Shown here: one piece after another, positions 61,174-64,000 of the stretch | Numbering within the stretch: position 1 is the first letter of the stretch | Layout: every line of letters begins with the position of its first letter | Program-made: the position numbers and the translations under genes | Notes under the pieces: generated by a model | What the model was told of the DNA's origin: nothing | Database searches by the model: none | The model's input: only the letters and a program-made list of their open reading frames with translations | NCBI GenBank assembly: GCA_947624645.1 | Contig: CANQLG010000002.1 | Location: forward strand, 39,872-103,871 | Source: Candidatus Gastranaerophilales bacterium | GTDB taxonomy: Bacteria; Cyanobacteriota; Vampirovibrionia; Gastranaerophilales; Gastranaerophilaceae | Reading direction: 5' to 3' | DNA length: 64,000 bases

Positions 61174-63024
61174 TTATTTTTCGATATACAATTCGTCCAA
61201 GTTGTGCATGGTTCCTGAAAGTGCTGTCGGATGAAGATTTTTTATTTTGGTTCTTATTGCGACTATTGATAGTGGTGAGTATAGATATATTATCGGACGT
61301 TCATCATATATTATTTGCTGATACTTGTCATAAATAATCTTTCTTTTGTTATAGTCAAGTTCGAGCGCACCTTGTTCAATAAGTTCATCAAGTTCTTTTT
61401 CCCAAGGGAGCAGGTTTTCTTCTTTATCAGTATTAAACCGCATATTAAAAAGATGCAAATGCCCTTTTGAATACCATACATTTTTTCCGCTGTGCGGTTC
61501 AAGCGGACTCCCTGTTAATCCTATCAATACCATATCCCAATCGCATGTTGACATTAATTTACTTACAAGTGAGTTAAATTCTATGGGTTTAAAGTTGACT
61601 TTTATTCCGAGCTCTTTTAAATCTTCTTTAACCATTACCCCTGATGCCTCACGGTCTGTTTGTCCCGCATTGGTATATAGGTCAAACTCTACCTTATTGC
61701 CGTCTTTATCAAAAAGATTTCCGCTTTTATCAGTATAAAATCCCGCTTCTTTTAAAAGCATTTTGGCATATTCTATATCTTTAGGATGACCTGTGGCAAG
61801 GTTTTCGTTTAAAAATATTGATGATAATGATTCTGCCGTATATAACGGCTGTGCAACACCGTTTGTAACGTTATTTACCATTGCGGTTCTATCTATTGCG
61901 TAATCTATTGCTGTTCTAAAATTTTTATTGTTAAACCATTTTTGTTTTTTGGGTTCAACATAATATTTACCGTCTTTATTTTTGCGGTTATTCAGGTTGA
62001 AGGCTATAAACATTGTGCCTGTATTTGGACCAAGGTTATAAATTTTGTAATCCGAATTTTTTTCTTTTGTCTTAAACCTTGGTAAATCTTTTCCTCTTAT
62101 TGAAATAACATCTAATTCTCCCGCTTCAAATTTTAGTAATTCGTTGTTCAAATCCCCCACTATAAGTATTATGTATTTATCAATATAAGGTAATTTTTGA
62201 CCTTTATCATCTATTGTATAATAATTTGGATTTCTTTTTAATACTACTCTTTGAGCAGGCACATATTCCTCCAGCATAAATGCGCCTGAGGATACTATGT
62301 CTTTTGGATTTATAGTTGTACCCAAGTAAGAATCAAAATAACGTTTCCCTTTTTTTATTGCATCTTTGAATATATGCTCGGGGGCAATTTGTGTTCCTAC
62401 AAATCTTTGAAACGGGGCAAAAGGTTTTTTAATCTTAAATTCAACTGTATATTTATCTGTTTTTTTTACTTTCGGGTATTCACCGTCAATTAGTACGGAA
62501 TCTCGCAGTGAGGTATTTCCGTAACCCGCTAAAATTATGTCATTCCAAGTAAATACAACGTCATCTGCCGTAATTTCTTTACCGTCTGTCCATTTTATTC
62601 CTTTTCTTAACGTAATTGTATACGTTTTTAAATCAGGCGAAACTTTCATTTCTTTTGCAAGATAAGGAATAACTTCACCCGTATCAGGGTCGGTTGAAAA
62701 TAATGAATCATATAGCAATGCCCCGATATCAGAAGAAGTTGCATCTTTTGCCGTCCAAGGATTAAAAGTTTTCGGGCCTTCTCCTATCGTTGAAGTTACT
62801 ATTTGCCCGCCATAATTTCCGATTGGAGAACGTGAAAGTCTGTATTCAATGCCGTCAATTACTTTTGTCCCAATCGATTTATATTCCGTTTTACTTTCTT
62901 TTTGTGTTGAATCTGTTTTGTTTGATTGATTATTATCTTTACTGCCTTTATCTGCTCTGAAACATGAGCATAATATCAGCATTACAATAATAAGTATAAG
63001 TAATATTTTTCCTAATTTTTTCAT
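61174..63024 (-). CDS. Peptide/oligopeptide ABC transporter substrate-binding lipoprotein
   Basis: A 616-residue family 5 solute-binding protein. A lipoprotein signal ends in the lipobox LCSC, with Cys21 the lipidated residue. The family block YLAKEMKVSPDLKTYTITLR is present, followed by GIKWTDGKEITADDVVFTW. NFRTAIDYAIDRTAMVNNVTNG is also typical of OppA/DppA proteins. The mature protein sits in the periplasm and delivers peptides or other ligands. No permease or ATPase genes adjoin it, so the transporter lies elsewhere. Confidence 0.95.
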   Translation of the reverse strand: MKKLGKILLILIIVMLILCSCFRADKGSKDNNQSNKTDSTQKESKTEYKSIGTKVIDGIEYRLSRSPIGNYGGQIVTSTIGEGPKTFNPWTAKDATSSDIGALLYDSLFSTDPDTGEVIPYLAKEMKVSPDLKTYTITLRKGIKWTDGKEITADDVVFTWNDIILAGYGNTSLRDSVLIDGEYPKVKKTDKYTVEFKIKKPFAPFQRFVGTQIAPEHIFKDAIKKGKRYFDSYLGTTINPKDIVSSGAFMLEEYVPAQRVVLKRNPNYYTIDDKGQKLPYIDKYIILIVGDLNNELLKFEAGELDVISIRGKDLPRFKTKEKNSDYKIYNLGPNTGTMFIAFNLNNRKNKDGKYYVEPKKQKWFNNKNFRTAIDYAIDRTAMVNNVTNGVAQPLYTAESLSSIFLNENLATGHPKDIEYAKMLLKEAGFYTDKSGNLFDKDGNKVEFDLYTNAGQTDREASGVMVKEDLKELGIKVNFKPIEFNSLVSKLMSTCDWDMVLIGLTGSPLEPHSGKNVWYSKGHLHLFNMRFNTDKEENLLPWEKELDELIEQGALELDYNKRKIIYDKYQQIIYDERPIIYLYSPLSIVAIRTKIKNLHPTALSGTMHNLDELYIEK

Positions 63025-63060
63025 AATTAAAGATTAGCATGACATGCCGGAAAAATAAAA

Positions 63061-64000
63061 TTACTCAACAGGTTCACCATACAGGCACCAAGTTTGTGCC
63101 TTTAAGATTTTTACATTTACAAAATCCCCTATCTTATATTTATCGGAGCAAAAGTGTACTATTTTATTATTGCCGGCACGTGAATTTAAAATAATTTTTC
63201 CGTCTTTTTCAGTTTTACTTTCAACGAGCACGTTTAAAATTTTATCAGTGTACTTTTTGTTGGATTTTAAACAAACTTCTCTGTTTTTAGCATTCAGCCT
63301 TTCCAATCTTTCATACTTAATCTCTTCCGGAATAAATTTATCAACCATTTTGCCGGCCTTTGTAAATTCTCTCGGAGAATATGCTGCTGTATTAGAATAA
63401 TCCAATTCAAGTTCTTCAATGGCATTAAGTGTATCTTGAAATTCAGCTTCCGTTTCGGAAGGAAATCCCGCAATAAAATCGCTTGTTATTGTTACGTCTT
63501 TAAATCTTTTTCTTAGTTTATTTACTATCTCAAAGTATTGTTCTTTTGTGTATCGTCTGTTCATTTCTTTTAAAATGCGTGAATTTCCCGACTGCATTGG
63601 AATATGAAAATATTTACAAACTTTTTCGCATTCATCGACCGCTTCAATAAGGTCATCTGTTATATCCGAGGGATATGATGTTACAAACCTGATTCTAAAA
63701 TTACCCTCAAGTGAATTTAATTTTCTTAAAAGGTTTGCAAGTGTTATGTCTTTGTTGTTTAAATCTTTACCGTAGCTGTCAACGTTTTGTCCCAATAGTG
63801 TAATTTCTTTAAAACCTTCATTTATTATATTTTGAGCTTCACAAATAATTTCCTTTGGAGCTCTTGAACGTTCTCTGCCTCTTGTAAATGGTACAACGCA
63901 GTATGTACAAAAATTATTGCATCCCTCAATAATGGGAATCCATGCATTAACGGAATCTTTTCTTATAATTTTAAAATCATTTTGGTCTTTTATAATAGGG
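63061..64000 (-). CDS. miaB: tRNA methylthiotransferase MiaB, N-terminus beyond right edge
   Basis: Adds the 2-methylthio group to N6-isopentenyladenosine-37 of tRNA. The frame continues to the window edge, upstream of the internal Met at 63795. Within that part the radical-SAM motif reads CNNFCTYC, with VVPFTRGRERSR after it. LLGQNVDSYG follows. Downstream are HIPMQSGNSRILKEMNRRYT, FIAGFPSETEAEF and the C-terminal TRAM domain (GDFVNVKILKAQTWCLYGEP). The N-terminal UPF0004 domain is outside the window. About 313 codons are visible. Confidence 0.95.
   Translation of the reverse strand, partial: PIIKDQNDFKIIRKDSVNAWIPIIEGCNNFCTYCVVPFTRGRERSRAPKEIICEAQNIINEGFKEITLLGQNVDSYGKDLNNKDITLANLLRKLNSLEGNFRIRFVTSYPSDITDDLIEAVDECEKVCKYFHIPMQSGNSRILKEMNRRYTKEQYFEIVNKLRKRFKDVTITSDFIAGFPSETEAEFQDTLNAIEELELDYSNTAAYSPREFTKAGKMVDKFIPEEIKYERLERLNAKNREVCLKSNKKYTDKILNVLVESKTEKDGKIILNSRAGNNKIVHFCSDKYKIGDFVNVKILKAQTWCLYGEPVE

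Noticed and set aside
1..64000. tRNA or rRNA genes
   Set aside because: No GC-rich stretch, CCA-ended cloverleaf or rRNA-like conserved sequence was noticed on either strand.

Overview
The window is a chromosomal segment of an AT-rich, diderm, non-photosynthetic bacterium. The best fit is a gut-type member of Vampirovibrionia (Melainabacteria, order Gastranaerophilales), the sister lineage of photosynthetic Cyanobacteria. This is inferred from gene content: lipid A genes (lpxI, lpxB), a secreted SLH-domain protein, a DUF212-type phosphatase relative shared with cyanobacteria and plants, and several proteins of a style I associate with that order (N-terminal PSFxG-like tags, an MGLAASQ-type protein). 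No marker phylogeny was possible. I saw no rRNA, tRNA, CRISPR array or insertion sequence.

Layout. 1-2.9 kb: a partial tagged membrane protein, a small ORF, hisS and an SGNH-like protein. 2.9-6.9 kb: a leftward operon rsgA - polyprenyl synthase - PAP2-like - histidine kinase, divergent from pnp (6.9-9.1 kb). 9.1-12.2 kb: a patatin, a uridine-kinase-like ATPase and a poorly preserved stretch. 12.3-17.9 kb: the fatty-acid cluster rpmF-plsX-fabH-fabD-fabG-acpP-fabF, with an 18-bp palindrome over the probable acpP promoter and a long hairpin between acpP and fabF. 18-25.5 kb: a hypothetical protein, a glutaredoxin next to an Hcp homologue that has lost nearly all metal ligands, a TPR protein, YebC, and an SLH protein. 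26-35 kb: a GH13 enzyme, tagged and EncFtn-like proteins, a serpin-like protein, UDP-glucose dehydrogenase with a glycosyltransferase, an alpha/beta hydrolase and a hexapeptide acetyltransferase. 34.6-40.4 kb: a 1849-residue repeat protein ending in an HExxH zincin-like domain, followed by a 76-residue ORF. 40.6-48 kb: dnaE, two HD-GYP proteins and a GT2 glycosyltransferase. 48-52.7 kb: lpxB, lpxI, a TSCPD protein, a PiT phosphate transporter with its PhoU-like partner, and a sigma factor. 52.9-64 kb: a Q/P-rich helical-repeat protein, a HerA-like pseudo-ATPase with a Tudor-like tail, an asparaginase, an MGLAASQ protein, an acyl-CoA dehydratase activase, a membrane protein, a peptide-binding lipoprotein and the C-terminal part of miaB.

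Most of the window is housekeeping: fatty-acid, lipid A and isoprenoid synthesis, tRNA charging and modification, RNA decay and replication. Three loci stand out as possibly undescribed: the giant toxin-like protein and its small downstream partner (34.6-40.4 kb), the ligand-less Hcp homologue with glutaredoxin (19.5-21.4 kb), and the HerA-like pseudo-ATPase with a Tudor tail (54-56.3 kb). All functional statements rest on motif recognition and remembered family sequences, not on searches.
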